NCBI GenBank assembly: GCA_022824025.1
Contig: JAJEBF010000014.1
Span: 124,001-188,000, forward strand
DNA length: 64,000 nucleotides
Direction: 5' to 3'
Source: Caldilineaceae bacterium
GTDB taxonomy: Bacteria; Chloroflexota; Anaerolineae; Caldilineales; Caldilineaceae
Positions within the stretch are counted from its first letter, which is position 1; the number at the start of each line of letters is the position of its first letter. The notes beneath the pieces were generated by a model. It was given only the letters and a program-made list of their open reading frames with translations, was not told the DNA's origin and did no database searches. A program made the translations under genes and the position numbers. This document shows positions 46,485 to 54,988 of the stretch, one piece after another.

Positions 46485-47483
46485 CTATTCGGCAAAGGCC
46501 GCGTCAAAAGCGATCTCTGACGGCGGGAAGTCGATCTTGCGAGTGTATGCGCAAGACTCCGTCGCGCCATGCTCGCGATCCATGCCCGCATCCTCCCACT
46601 CAATCGATAGGGGGCCGTTGTATCCAATGTCGTTCAACGCCCGCATGATCGCTTCAAAGTCGATATTCCCGCGCCCAACGGAGCGGAAATCCCAATACCG
46701 GCGGTGATCACCGAACTCGGTATGGCCGCCAAAGACGCCCGCCTCTTTGCCCCCGTCCGCCCAGCCTACATCTTTCATATGCACGTGAAAAATGCGATCG
46801 GCGAACGTTCGGATAAACGCAACGTAATCCACGCCCTGGTAACCGAAATGGCTCGGGTCGTAGTTGAAACCGAAGGCTTCGTGGCCGTCCAGAGCGTCGA
46901 TTGCATTCTGCGCGCTCACAATGTCAAACGCGATCTCCGTCGGATGAACTTCCAGTCCGAACTTTACGCCGTTCTCGCTGAAAACATCCAGAATCGGAGT
47001 CCACAGCTCGGCAAAGAGCGCCAGTCCCTTTTCCAGAAAGTCGAGCGGGTTCGGCGGGAACGAATAGACCAGATGCCAGATCGGCGAACCGGTGAATCCA
47101 GGCACGACCTTCACGCCCAGCTTGGCCGCCGCCCGCGCTGTATTCTTCATCTCCTCCGCCGCGCGGGCGCGCACGCCGTCCTCCGACCCGTCGCCCCAAA
47201 TGCGCGGCGGCAGTATGCTCTCGTGGCGTTCATCGATCCTGTCGGCCACGGCCTGGCCCATCAGGTGATTGCTGATCGCATAGCACTGCAACCCGTGCTT
47301 GTTCAGCGTGTCCCAGCGTCCCTGTACATAGCTGTCGTCCTCAAGGGCCTTGTCCACCTCAAAGTGATCGCCCCAGCAGGCAAGCTCCAATCCGTCATAT
47401 CCAAACGATTTTGCCTTTTCGCATATGGTCTCGAAGGGCAGATCAGCCCACTGACCCGTGAAAAGGGTGACTGGTCGCGGCAT
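46485..47483 (-). CDS. Sugar phosphate isomerase/epimerase (xylose isomerase-like TIM barrel)
   Basis: A 332-residue member of the AP endonuclease-2/IolE-like family, which isomerises or epimerises sugars and cyclitols. Markers: [15 protein letters not shown] at the start, GFTGSPIWH near residue 150, [12 protein letters not shown] near residue 195, [14 protein letters not shown] near residue 225, and [10 protein letters not shown] near the C-terminus. AAGGAGGAAC precedes the ATG (strong). Operon-like with the Gfo/Idh/MocA gene. Promoter at 47596-47624. Confidence 0.87.
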   Translation of the reverse strand: MPRPVTLFTGQWADLPFETICEKAKSFGYDGLELACWGDHFEVDKALEDDSYVQGRWDTLNKHGLQCYAISNHLMGQAVADRIDERHESILPPRIWGDGSEDGVRARAAEEMKNTARAAAKLGVKVVPGFTGSPIWHLVYSFPPNPLDFLEKGLALFAELWTPILDVFSENGVKFGLEVHPTEIAFDIVSAQNAIDALDGHEAFGFNYDPSHFGYQGVDYVAFIRTFADRIFHVHMKDVGWADGGKEAGVFGGHTEFGDHRRYWDFRSVGRGNIDFEAIMRALNDIGYNGPLSIEWEDAGMDREHGATESCAYTRKIDFPPSEIAFDAAFAE

Positions 47484-47595
47484 GCGTTCCTCCTTGAATT
47501 CGTTGAAACAGTCTGGTTTACAATCTGGGAAATCCGAGTGGAATGGTCACTGTGCGCTCTGGCCGTCCCCGCAAGAAAACGATTGCAGGGGACCA

Positions 47596-47624
47596 AATAT
47601 ATTGAACTATCGTCACAGCAACAA
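47596..47624 (-). promoter_or_regulatory. Promoter for the isomerase-oxidoreductase operon
   Basis: Minus strand: TTGTTG (47624-47619), 17-base spacer, TATATT (47601-47596). Leader of about 106 bases to the ATG at 47483. Confidence 0.55.
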
Positions 47625-47681
47625 CAATTCGTAACTGCTAAGGCCATCGCCGTATCGCGTACCTGAACGGAACGAGCAAAG

Positions 47682-47693
47682 GGTTCGCGAACC
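47682..47693. promoter_or_regulatory. Perfect palindrome, candidate operator
   Basis: GGTTCGCGAACC is a perfect 12-base palindrome about 58 bases upstream of the promoter at 47596-47624. CG-centred palindromes of this kind are bound by LacI-family regulators. No regulator gene is in view. Confidence 0.4.
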
Positions 47694-47721
47694 ACTCACT
47701 TCTCAGCTTTTGGGGAGGTCG

Positions 47722-47824
47722 CCCGCAAGCGGGCTCCCTTGTGCGGGGGGATTCCTCCAACAACGCCCCCCTGGGGTCACGCCCCGCTGCGACCATGCCG
47801 CGGCGTTACAAAGTTGGCGCCCCG
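47722..47824. repeat. Dispersed palindromic repeat, copy B
   Basis: Second copy of the element at 20220-20319. Small hairpin CCCGCAAGCGGG (47722-47733), then a 53-base core (47735-47787) with TCCCTTGTGCGGGGGGA and GGGTCACGCCCCGC ends identical to copy A, and a weaker tail ending TTGGCGCCCCG. GCGGGG/CCCCGC pairing is preserved while the loop differs, suggesting the secondary structure is kept. Confidence 0.75.
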
Positions 47825-48021
47825 CGCAACCAGTCTTGCGACCAGGGCAGTTACGCCGCGTTCCGACTCAGGCCGCCATGCGATCACACGCCTTAAACTG
47901 ACACGGCCTGCAAGCGCCTGGTGACTCCGCAAGCCACCCAAGACACAAAATCGCGTCCCCGCCGAAAACGCCGGCAAAACCTGCCCAGGGGCTGCGCAAC
48001 CCCCTTCCTCAAATTTCGCCT

Positions 48022-48050
48022 ACTATACAACCATCGTCTTGATATGGCAA
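48022..48050 (-). promoter_or_regulatory. Minus-strand promoter facing a 530-base untranslated stretch
   Basis: TTGCCA (48050-48045), 17-base spacer, TATAGT (48027-48022). Predicted start about 48015. It would transcribe through repeat copy B toward the gene starting at 47483. Confidence 0.55.
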
Positions 48051-48320
48051 TCCCGCGCCCACTCCGGCAGAAGCGCCGGCCTCGCCCTCTCCTCCGGTCC
48101 GCCCCACTTCCCGCCCCGCGGCGCATCCCCGTCACGGTTCTTGTCCGCACCCCAGCCAAATCAAAACTTCAGATGTCATTCAAATTGGAATCCGGCCGGA
48201 ACCCCAGCCTTCATACTTCGAGAAGGAACCACCGCGCCGCGTCGTTACCCCGAGGCAGTCCCAGCCTCACAGAAGACAACGCGCGCATTGACAAGAAGCT
48301 GCAAAAGCCTGCGTCAAGCC

Positions 48321-49409
48321 TCAGTTTCCGCTCCCAACCCATTCGAAATCCCGCGCCTCTCCAGGACCGCTTGCCGCCTCAAGGCTGCGCTCCCCTTCCG
48401 CGCTTGTCAACACACGCACGATCGAAGCCTGCCACCTGTACGTGACGTCCCGATCCGGCGGCGGCGCCCACTGGCTCGGCAAACGATAACTGGTTGCCTT
48501 CGTCCAAACGGGCGGCGGCAACTCAAACAATCCTTCCAGCGGCCAGATGTAAAGAACGTACCATTCATTCTCCTCCAACAGGCCCCCGCTCAACCACCGA
48601 AAGAGCACATCCTCAGATTGATCAATCTCCTCGCCGTCTTCCGGCCCAAGCAACTGGAGGGGCAGGTACATCTCCCCCGAACCTCCCTCTTGATGCGGCG
48701 ATACCGTCCCGCCCGACGCCAGAATCGTTGACGGTACGCCCGAAACTGGCAACTGCAGCGCCTGGTCGGGCCGGATTATGTCGTCGGGGCCAATCCCGTT
48801 CGCCTCCTGAATCGCCGCCACGGTTGTGCCGAATCGCACCGCAATCGAAATCACCGTATCGCCTGGCTGCACAATATAGCTGAAAACGGTCGAAATCGTC
48901 GGCGCGGTCTCCTGGCTTCCACTTTCCGAGATCGACGCCGGTATCGGAATCATCAGCACGTCACCCACCCGGATCAACGTGCCGCTCAGATTGTTCGCAG
49001 CCTGAATCTCTTCCACTGTGACCCCATAACGTCCCGCAATGCCAATCAGCGTCTCCCCCGACTGGACAGTATGGCGTCCAACGAACGCATCAGCCCGTTG
49101 CCCGTCCGTCTCTGCCGTCGGCTCCGTGTCCACTCTCGCCGGCGACGACGGGCCGGGGCTCGACTCCGATCCGTTCGGCAACGGCAGGCTGACGCCCAGG
49201 CTGCCAAACTGCCACCAACCGATAACGATAGCCAGCAGAACCGCGACCAGTACCGCGTCGCGTAAATTGAGACGCGCCGGCCTCACCCGCGGCGTTCCGG
49301 TCAACTCATGACCGCAAAAGTAACAGGTTTCAGCGTTCTGCGCGACCCGGGATCCACAATTCGAGCAGCGGCGCCCCGCTGTAACTGTTGAGCCTGCATC
49401 CTGTGTCAT
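48321..49409 (-). CDS. Zinc-ribbon, membrane-anchored protein with two LysM domains
   Basis: A 362-residue protein. A zinc ribbon (Cys15, 18, 29, 32) is followed by one TM segment (about 48-66), a Pro/Ser/Thr-rich linker, two LysM domains (about 113-156, HTVQSGETLIGIAGRYGVT; and 172-216, YIVQPGDTVISIAVRFGTT) and a C-terminal domain of about 120 residues with Trp-rich strands (EENEWYVLYIWPLEG). The zinc ribbon is predicted inside and the LysM domains outside the cell, so it could tie peptidoglycan or glycan binding to a cytoplasmic partner. Function unknown. Confidence 0.82.
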   Translation of the reverse strand: MTQDAGSTVTAGRRCSNCGSRVAQNAETCYFCGHELTGTPRVRPARLNLRDAVLVAVLLAIVIGWWQFGSLGVSLPLPNGSESSPGPSSPARVDTEPTAETDGQRADAFVGRHTVQSGETLIGIAGRYGVTVEEIQAANNLSGTLIRVGDVLMIPIPASISESGSQETAPTISTVFSYIVQPGDTVISIAVRFGTTVAAIQEANGIGPDDIIRPDQALQLPVSGVPSTILASGGTVSPHQEGGSGEMYLPLQLLGPEDGEEIDQSEDVLFRWLSGGLLEENEWYVLYIWPLEGLFELPPPVWTKATSYRLPSQWAPPPDRDVTYRWQASIVRVLTSAEGERSLEAASGPGEARDFEWVGSGN

Positions 49410-49541
49410 TCGAAAGAGTTTGGCCTGGGAAACCGTTCGTTGAATGCCAGTAAAATATCACCGGCCAACTGCTCGCGGGAACAGGCGGCTTTCACCCTCG
49501 CCTGCTTCGGAGGGTTGGCCCGCCGCAAATTGCGAAAACGC

Positions 49542-50567
49542 CTACTCCGGCGCAAAGACGATCTTTACGCCCTCGCGGCGCTCGAAAAGGTCAAACGCCT
49601 CCTGCCATTCATCCAAGGCAAGTCGGTGACTGATCAACGGACCGGTCTGCAGCTGGCCCGTGGCCATCAGCGCCAGTGTCTTGCGCCACGAGCTGGCGAC
49701 TGTCGCGAAAGTGCCCTGCACCTGGACTTCCTTGATGCAGACCTGCTCCAGGTCCCACAACACCGGCCTGCCAAATAGCCCCACCTGCACGTAGCGCCCC
49801 CGATGCCGGACCAGGTCAAGCGCTGTCTGCGCACCGGGCCCCGCGCCTGAACACTCAAAGGCGACATCAACCCCGAGGCCGTCCGTTCGCTCCGCCGCAG
49901 AGCCGGCCAGATCGTCCCTTCCCGCCACCAGGACTTCGTCCGCGCCCAACTGCTCTGCCAGCGCCAGCCGCGCCCCGTCCGTTTCCGTCCCGATAACCAG
50001 CGCCTGCGCCCCCGCCGCCTTCACAACCTGCAGCATCATCAGCCCGATCGCGCCCGGCCCGGTGATCGCCGCCACATCCCCCGGCTCCACCTTCGAGTTT
50101 TCCAGCGCATGCACGCAGCAGGCCAGCGGCTCCGTCAGCGCCCCCGCCCACTCATCCACACCCTCCGGCAACAAATGCAGCGAACGCGCAGGCACAAGCA
50201 CGTAGCGCGCAAAAGCCCCGTTCACGCCGCTGCCAATCGATGCCCGCCGCGGGCAGTGGTTCGGCATGCCCGCCCGGCAATAGGGACAGTGACCACAGAG
50301 CGTATAGTACGGCTCACTGGTTACCGAGGTACCGGTCGCCCAGCGCGTCACGCCGGCCCCCACGTCCACCACCTTCCCCGCGACCTCGTGGCCGAGGATG
50401 ACCGGTGGCCGGCACGGATATTCGTCGTGATAGATATGTGCGTCTGTCCCGCACAACCCGGCTGCCGCAACCTCAATCACCACATGGCCCGGCGTCGCGG
50501 TCGGCTCCGGCGCGTCCAGCAGACCCACCTGGCCCACGCCCGCCCGCAGTTTGGCTACACCTCTCAT
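49542..50567 (-). CDS. Zinc-dependent medium-chain alcohol dehydrogenase (sorbitol/threonine dehydrogenase-like)
   Basis: A 341-residue MDR enzyme, likely acting on a polyol or sugar acid. Catalytic zinc site: CGTDAHIYHDE followed by GHEVAGKVVDVG. Structural zinc Cys: CGHCPYCRAGMPNHC. NAD-binding GPGAIGLMMLQVVKAAGA. Start at 50567 begins at homology (MRGVAKLRAGVG). With the neighbouring phytanoyl-CoA-dioxygenase gene (115 bases upstream) it may form a small catabolic unit. Substrate unknown. Confidence 0.88.
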   Translation of the reverse strand: MRGVAKLRAGVGQVGLLDAPEPTATPGHVVIEVAAAGLCGTDAHIYHDEYPCRPPVILGHEVAGKVVDVGAGVTRWATGTSVTSEPYYTLCGHCPYCRAGMPNHCPRRASIGSGVNGAFARYVLVPARSLHLLPEGVDEWAGALTEPLACCVHALENSKVEPGDVAAITGPGAIGLMMLQVVKAAGAQALVIGTETDGARLALAEQLGADEVLVAGRDDLAGSAAERTDGLGVDVAFECSGAGPGAQTALDLVRHRGRYVQVGLFGRPVLWDLEQVCIKEVQVQGTFATVASSWRKTLALMATGQLQTGPLISHRLALDEWQEAFDLFERREGVKIVFAPE

Positions 50568-50681
50568 TACGCCCCGCCCCTCACCATCCGATTCTCCCGT
50601 CTCCTGACCTGAGAGCCTCCTGCGGTTTCGCAATGCCGCCGCGAACAAAATCCACCGCCTTGCGGAGGCCGGCCCGTTCCG

Positions 50682-51503
50682 TCAATCGTGTGCAGAATAG
50701 ATCACGGGATTCAGCGGCGTGTCAATCGGTTCGCCTACACGCGCGCCCGGCAGCCAGCGATCCCAGTCCCGCTGCTGATTCTCATTCTTTGGCGCGGCCA
50801 CCTGCATCCCGTCTTCCATGTATATGATGGTCATCACTGCCCGCATCGCCTCGCTCCCGTTCGGCCCCGCCCGGTGAAATGTCCACCCCGAATGAAAGCT
50901 AACCTCCCCCAACGCGTAGGCAGAAACATGCTTCGGATAGTCATGCAGAGTGCGTCCAATCTTCAGTTCGCTCTCATCACTGATCGAAAGATCCCGATGC
51001 CGCAACAGATTGTGGCTGCCAACGCAAAACGATAACGGGCCCATCTCAACCGGAACCGGCTGAAGGGGAATCCACGCCGTCACTGTATTATCGTTTGACA
51101 GCGGCCAGTAGAACTGATCGACATGCCACGGCGTAAACCCTCCGCCGGGCTCCTTGTACAGAGCCTGATCATGATACATCCTTACCCCGTCAACGCCCAT
51201 CAATTCCGCCGCGATCTTCCCCAACCGCCGGCAGAGTACAAACTCTTTCACCTTCTCGCTGTGCTCCCACAAATTCGCGATCTGTAAGAACGCCTTGCCG
51301 TACGTGTTCCGCTCCGCCAGCGGCAAAGTCTGCCGGTTCAACACATGGACCAAACGCGTGAACTCAGTCCCGTACGCCTCCAGCACCGCCCCCGACAGCA
51401 CATCGGGCAGCTTGACAAAACCGTCCCTCCGGTAGGCGGCCACCTGCTCCTCGGTCAACGCATAATCGGCATTCAGTTCATCCATTGCCTGCTTCTTTCG
51501 CAT
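50682..51503 (-). CDS. Phytanoyl-CoA dioxygenase family protein (2-oxoglutarate/Fe-dependent)
   Basis: A 273-residue non-haem iron oxygenase. Iron ligands are in GFTPWHVDQFYWPLS (HxD near residue 140) and in FHSGWTFHRAGPN (His near residue 215). The 2-oxoglutarate-binding Arg is likely the R shortly after. Such enzymes hydroxylate small molecules, often in environmental bacteria with many paralogues. Start at 51503 or an internal ATG at 51485. Confidence 0.85.
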   Translation of the reverse strand: MRKKQAMDELNADYALTEEQVAAYRRDGFVKLPDVLSGAVLEAYGTEFTRLVHVLNRQTLPLAERNTYGKAFLQIANLWEHSEKVKEFVLCRRLGKIAAELMGVDGVRMYHDQALYKEPGGGFTPWHVDQFYWPLSNDNTVTAWIPLQPVPVEMGPLSFCVGSHNLLRHRDLSISDESELKIGRTLHDYPKHVSAYALGEVSFHSGWTFHRAGPNGSEAMRAVMTIIYMEDGMQVAAPKNENQQRDWDRWLPGARVGEPIDTPLNPVIYSAHD

Positions 51504-52138
51504 GCCTGCAGTTCGAGGCCTCCTGCATCCTCAGCCCGGCTGCAACCTTCCAGAAAGTTCCCTGCCCAAACCAAAACCGGCCCTTGAGGAGCCCAAAAAT
51601 TGAGTGGTCAAAGACGACACGCATATGAATCACATATACCCATCCTGATTATAATCGAACCAGGGAGAAAAAGCATTCACCCCTTCACAATGGGTCCAAT
51701 CCACTCCCGGCGCGGCCAGCAGAATCTGATGGCAGGCGACGGCCAATCTCCCAAACCTTGCCTGAAACGCACCCCCTTTTCCCCGCCCACATGTCCATGC
51801 CCATCAGCATGCACGCGCGCCGCCTCCATCGCGTCCGTTCCCGCAGTTCCCCCGCAGTTCGCCCCGCCACTCACTCCCAAATCACCGTTCAATCAACATC
51901 CCCCGTCCTGCCAACAGCCCAAGACTCGCCTCCATTCTGGGACTACCCCCTTCACTATGCTGCCTTCGTGCGCTTAAGGGGTTATAATCACACCTATGGC
52001 AGGCCGGCCCTCGCCTCCCGCCTTATCGATCAACGACTGGTTGCCTTTGGCCGGTTATTCTCCTTTGACGCTGAGGCCGGGTTAGCCAACGGATTCCCGT
52101 TCATCGTCCCGCTCGAAAACGCTGCCAGGTGAATTTCC
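51504..52138. other. Intergenic region, nothing recognised
   Basis: About 635 bases between divergent genes. An open frame at 51758-52132 on the plus strand ends just before folK-folP but has no recognisable family or ribosome-binding site. The folK promoter should be here; no consensus pair was found. Confidence 0.5.
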
Positions 52139-53599
52139 ATGACCCACACAGCCTACATCGCTCTTGGCGGCAACATAGGAGACCGCGCCGCCTACATCCA
52201 CGACGCGCTGGACCACATGGCGTCCTACGCCACTGTTGTCGAGACATCACATCTCTACGAAACAGACCCCATGCTGGTCACCGATCAGCCGCTCTTCCTC
52301 AATGCTGTCTGCCAAACCTCCACAGAGCTCACGCCTTCAGAACTCCTGCGCGCCGTCAAACACACGGAGAAAACGCTCGGTCGAACAAAGTCGATCCGCT
52401 ACGGGCCCCGCGTCATCGACCTGGACATCCTGTTCTTCGACGATACAGTCGTTGAAGAACCTGATCTGATCATTCCCCACATCGGCATCCCCGAACGCGA
52501 CTTCGTCCTGGCCCCCCTTCTGGACCTCAACGCCACTCTGCGCCACCCCAGGTTGGACGTGACCGTACGCCAACTCTGGCAGCAGCTTGCCATGCCCCGC
52601 CCTCCCCGTGTGATGCCGGTCGCTGAACGCATCTGGCGCTGGAGCCAGCGCCCCGGCATTATGGGCATTCTCAACATCACGCCGGATTCCTTCTCCGGCG
52701 ACGGCCTGAACGCAGCCCAGGACCCGGTCGCCGCCGCACTGACCCAGGCCGCCAACTTTGTCGACGCTGGCGCAGACGTCCTCGACATCGGCGGATACTC
52801 CACCCGGCCTGGGCATGTCGACATTTCCGCAGCGGAGGAAATCGAACGCGTCGTTCCGGTTATCGACGCCCTGCGCCAAGCCTATGACCTGCCCCTCTCG
52901 GTCGATACCTTTCGCGTTGAAGTCGCCCAGGCCGCCCTCAATGCCGGGGCATCCTGGATCAACGATGTTTCAGGCCTGCTCCTGAAGTGCCAGGACGAAA
53001 ACGCGGCGCAAGATGGAGCAGAAGGCGCCCGCGTTTCTTCAGCGCCCGGTCAGCCCGCCTCGCAAGGAATGGCCGCCCTGTCGGCCCGTCGCCGCGTCCC
53101 CCTTGTCCTCATGCAAAACCAGGCCCCGCTTAGCGCCATTCCGGTCCGCGCATGCCCCGACAACAGCCCCGCGCCGTCTCTTCCGCTCCCTTCCAACGAC
53201 ATTGTCGCAGACGTCGCTCGCGACCTGGCGACCGCGACCGAGTTGGCCCGACGCGACGGTGTGCCCCGCTGGCATCGTATCATCGATCCGGGAATCGGCT
53301 TCGGCAAGTCCCCTGCCCAACATGCCGAACTGATCAACCGCCTCGATGAACTGCAAGCGCTGGACTATCCACTTCTCTTCGGCTGCTCGCGCAAGGGCTT
53401 TCTCGGTAAAATGGCAGGCGGCGCCGCGGTGGAAGACAGGCTGCCGGCAACGATCGCCGCCAATGTCATGGCCCTGGAGCGCGGCGCAAACATCCTGCGC
53501 GTCCACGACGTGCGCGAAAACGTGCAAGCCGCCAGAGTCTTCAGCGCAATTCTACACGGTTACACCGACCCGGAGGTACCTTCACTTTTCCGCAGCTGA
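52139..53599 (+). CDS. Bifunctional HPPK-DHPS (FolK-FolP fusion)
   Basis: A 486-residue fusion catalysing two successive steps of folate synthesis. HPPK (about 1-160): YIALGGNIGDRAAYI at the start and RYGPRVIDLDILFFDD near residue 90. DHPS (about 175-486): MGILNITPDSFSGDG, LDIGGYSTRPG, RIIDPGIGFGKSP and FGCSRKGFLG. The DHPS part has an insertion rich in Ala/Gly/Gln (about residues 283-310) and an unusual LVLMQNQAPLSAIP stretch in place of LVLMHxRG. The fusion is known in some bacteria and eukaryotes. Confidence 0.94.
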   Translation: MTHTAYIALGGNIGDRAAYIHDALDHMASYATVVETSHLYETDPMLVTDQPLFLNAVCQTSTELTPSELLRAVKHTEKTLGRTKSIRYGPRVIDLDILFFDDTVVEEPDLIIPHIGIPERDFVLAPLLDLNATLRHPRLDVTVRQLWQQLAMPRPPRVMPVAERIWRWSQRPGIMGILNITPDSFSGDGLNAAQDPVAAALTQAANFVDAGADVLDIGGYSTRPGHVDISAAEEIERVVPVIDALRQAYDLPLSVDTFRVEVAQAALNAGASWINDVSGLLLKCQDENAAQDGAEGARVSSAPGQPASQGMAALSARRRVPLVLMQNQAPLSAIPVRACPDNSPAPSLPLPSNDIVADVARDLATATELARRDGVPRWHRIIDPGIGFGKSPAQHAELINRLDELQALDYPLLFGCSRKGFLGKMAGGAAVEDRLPATIAANVMALERGANILRVHDVRENVQAARVFSAILHGYTDPEVPSLFRS

Positions 53600-53613
53600 G
53601 GAGCGGCTACGCA

Positions 53614-54069
53614 ATGCGATTCCCCTTGACCCTGACCAATCTTGACGGACGTACCGCTGTGGTCGTCGGCGGTGGAACTGTCGGCGAGCGCAAAGTGCGC
53701 AGTCTGCTCGCGGCGGACGTCCCCGTTCGCCTGATCAGCCCCTCGGCAACCGAGCAGCTGACCGACTGGGCCGATTCGGGCAAACTCGAGTGGAACCGCC
53801 GGCGCTACCGCGACGGCGACGTGGACGAGGCCGGCCTCGTTTTCGCCGCCACCAACGTACGCGCCGTCAACCGCGAAATCGCGTCGGCCGCCCACAGACA
53901 CAACCGGCTCGTAAACGTGGCCGACGCGCCTGCCGAGGGAAACTTCCACTCGCCTGCCGTGCTGCGCCAGGACGACATCATCGTCTCCGTCAGCACCGTC
54001 TCGGCCCGCCCGCGCGCAGCCACATCCACCCGAGACCGCATCGCGGCGCTATTGGAGCCAGACCAATGA
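53614..54069 (+). CDS. Precorrin-2 dehydrogenase (siroheme synthase N-terminal, Met8/CysG-N type), short form
   Basis: A 151-residue NAD-binding protein: GRTAVVVGGGTVGERKVRSL near residue 12, FAATNVRAVNREIA near residue 85, DAPAEGNFHSPAVLRQDDI near residue 110, matching the dehydrogenase of siroheme synthesis. The ferrochelatase/dimerisation domain usual in CysG-N is shortened or missing. It is followed by uroporphyrinogen-III methyltransferase after 64 bases, so the two act in sequence (precorrin-2 made, then oxidised). Chelation may be done by another protein. Confidence 0.88.
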   Translation: MRFPLTLTNLDGRTAVVVGGGTVGERKVRSLLAADVPVRLISPSATEQLTDWADSGKLEWNRRRYRDGDVDEAGLVFAATNVRAVNREIASAAHRHNRLVNVADAPAEGNFHSPAVLRQDDIIVSVSTVSARPRAATSTRDRIAALLEPDQ

Positions 54070-54133
54070 TCGCACGGCCTGTAAGCAACCGGCTTCTCTC
54101 TCCCCCACGCGCCCGCGCCGGAGAGCGCGCCAA

Positions 54134-54925
54134 ATGACCGGCAAGGCATTCCTCGTCGGGGCGGGACCCGGACGCGCTGATCTGATCAGCGTGCGCGGCC
54201 TGAATCTGCTGCGATGCGCCGACGTAGTCGTCTACGACCGCCTGGTCGCGCCTGAACTCCTGGACGAAATCCCATCCCAGGCCGAACGAATCTTCGTCGG
54301 TAAAATGGGCTTCGGGCAAAGGATGATGCGGCAAAGCGAAATCAACGCGCTTCTCGTCGAACGCGTGCGCTCCGGTTTGCAGGTCGTTCGTCTGAAAGGA
54401 GGGGATGGATTCGTCTTTGGCCGCGGCGGCGAAGAGTGCCTCGCGCTCGCCTCAGCCGGATTGAACTTCGAAGTTGTGCCCGGGATCAGCGCAGCCGTCG
54501 CCGCGCCCGCCTATGCCGGCATTCCCGTCACAGACCGCCGCCTCGCAAGCGCATTTACCGTGATCACCGGCCACGAAGACCCCGCCAAAGAAGAGTCCGC
54601 CATTGACTGGTCTCTCATGGCCAGAACGCCTACCCTCATCGTCATGATGGGCGTCCGCTCCGCCGCCAGAATCTGCGACGCGCTCATCGCACAAGGTCGC
54701 GACCCGGGCTCGCCCGCCGCCGCCATCGCAAACGCAACCACCGCCCAGCAGAGGGTGGTCCGCTCTAGCCTCGCCGAACTCGCCAGCTCCATGGCCTCGG
54801 CCGGCATCCAGGCCCCAGCTGTGCTCGTGTTTGGCGAAGTCGTCGCCCTGCACGACCGGCTTGACTGGTTTTCCCCCGCGGAAGGCGGGCAAGGTTTCCT
54901 GCCAATCGAACAGCGGGACCAGTGA
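54134..54925 (+). CDS. cobA: Uroporphyrinogen-III C-methyltransferase
   Basis: A 263-residue SAM-dependent methylase that makes precorrin-2 for siroheme or cobalamin. Features: LVGAGPGRADLISVRGLNLL at the start, VVYDRLVAPELL, VVRLKGGDGFVFGRGGEE, and VVPGISAAVAAPAYAGIPVT. Complete. Operon-like with the preceding dehydrogenase gene. Supplies siroheme for sulfite or nitrite reduction (none seen in the window). Confidence 0.93.
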   Translation: MTGKAFLVGAGPGRADLISVRGLNLLRCADVVVYDRLVAPELLDEIPSQAERIFVGKMGFGQRMMRQSEINALLVERVRSGLQVVRLKGGDGFVFGRGGEECLALASAGLNFEVVPGISAAVAAPAYAGIPVTDRRLASAFTVITGHEDPAKEESAIDWSLMARTPTLIVMMGVRSAARICDALIAQGRDPGSPAAAIANATTAQQRVVRSSLAELASSMASAGIQAPAVLVFGEVVALHDRLDWFSPAEGGQGFLPIEQRDQ

Positions 54926-54988
54926 AACGCGCCATCTAGTCCCGCGTCAACTGCCCTTTACCCCGGCGCCGCGCCTGCCGCGCCGCCG

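Larger units (their letters stand above)
47484..48320. other. Long intergenic region with promoters, palindrome and repeat copy B
   Basis: About 840 bases without a supported gene. It contains two minus-strand promoters (47596-47624 and 48022-48050), a 12-base palindrome at 47682-47693, and the second copy of the dispersed repeat (47722-47824). Short frames on both strands show no family resemblance. Confidence 0.6.

Noticed and set aside
47710-47924. Short plus-strand frames across repeat copy B encoding CGGIPPTTPPWGHAP-like peptides
   Set aside because: Copy A has a matching frame, but it is soon broken by a stop; similarity follows from the DNA repeat, not from a conserved protein.
51758-52132. 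124-codon open frame just before folK-folP
   Set aside because: No ribosome-binding site, no recognisable domain; Pro/Ser/Arg-rich first half typical of noise. A folB gene was considered but no motif fits.
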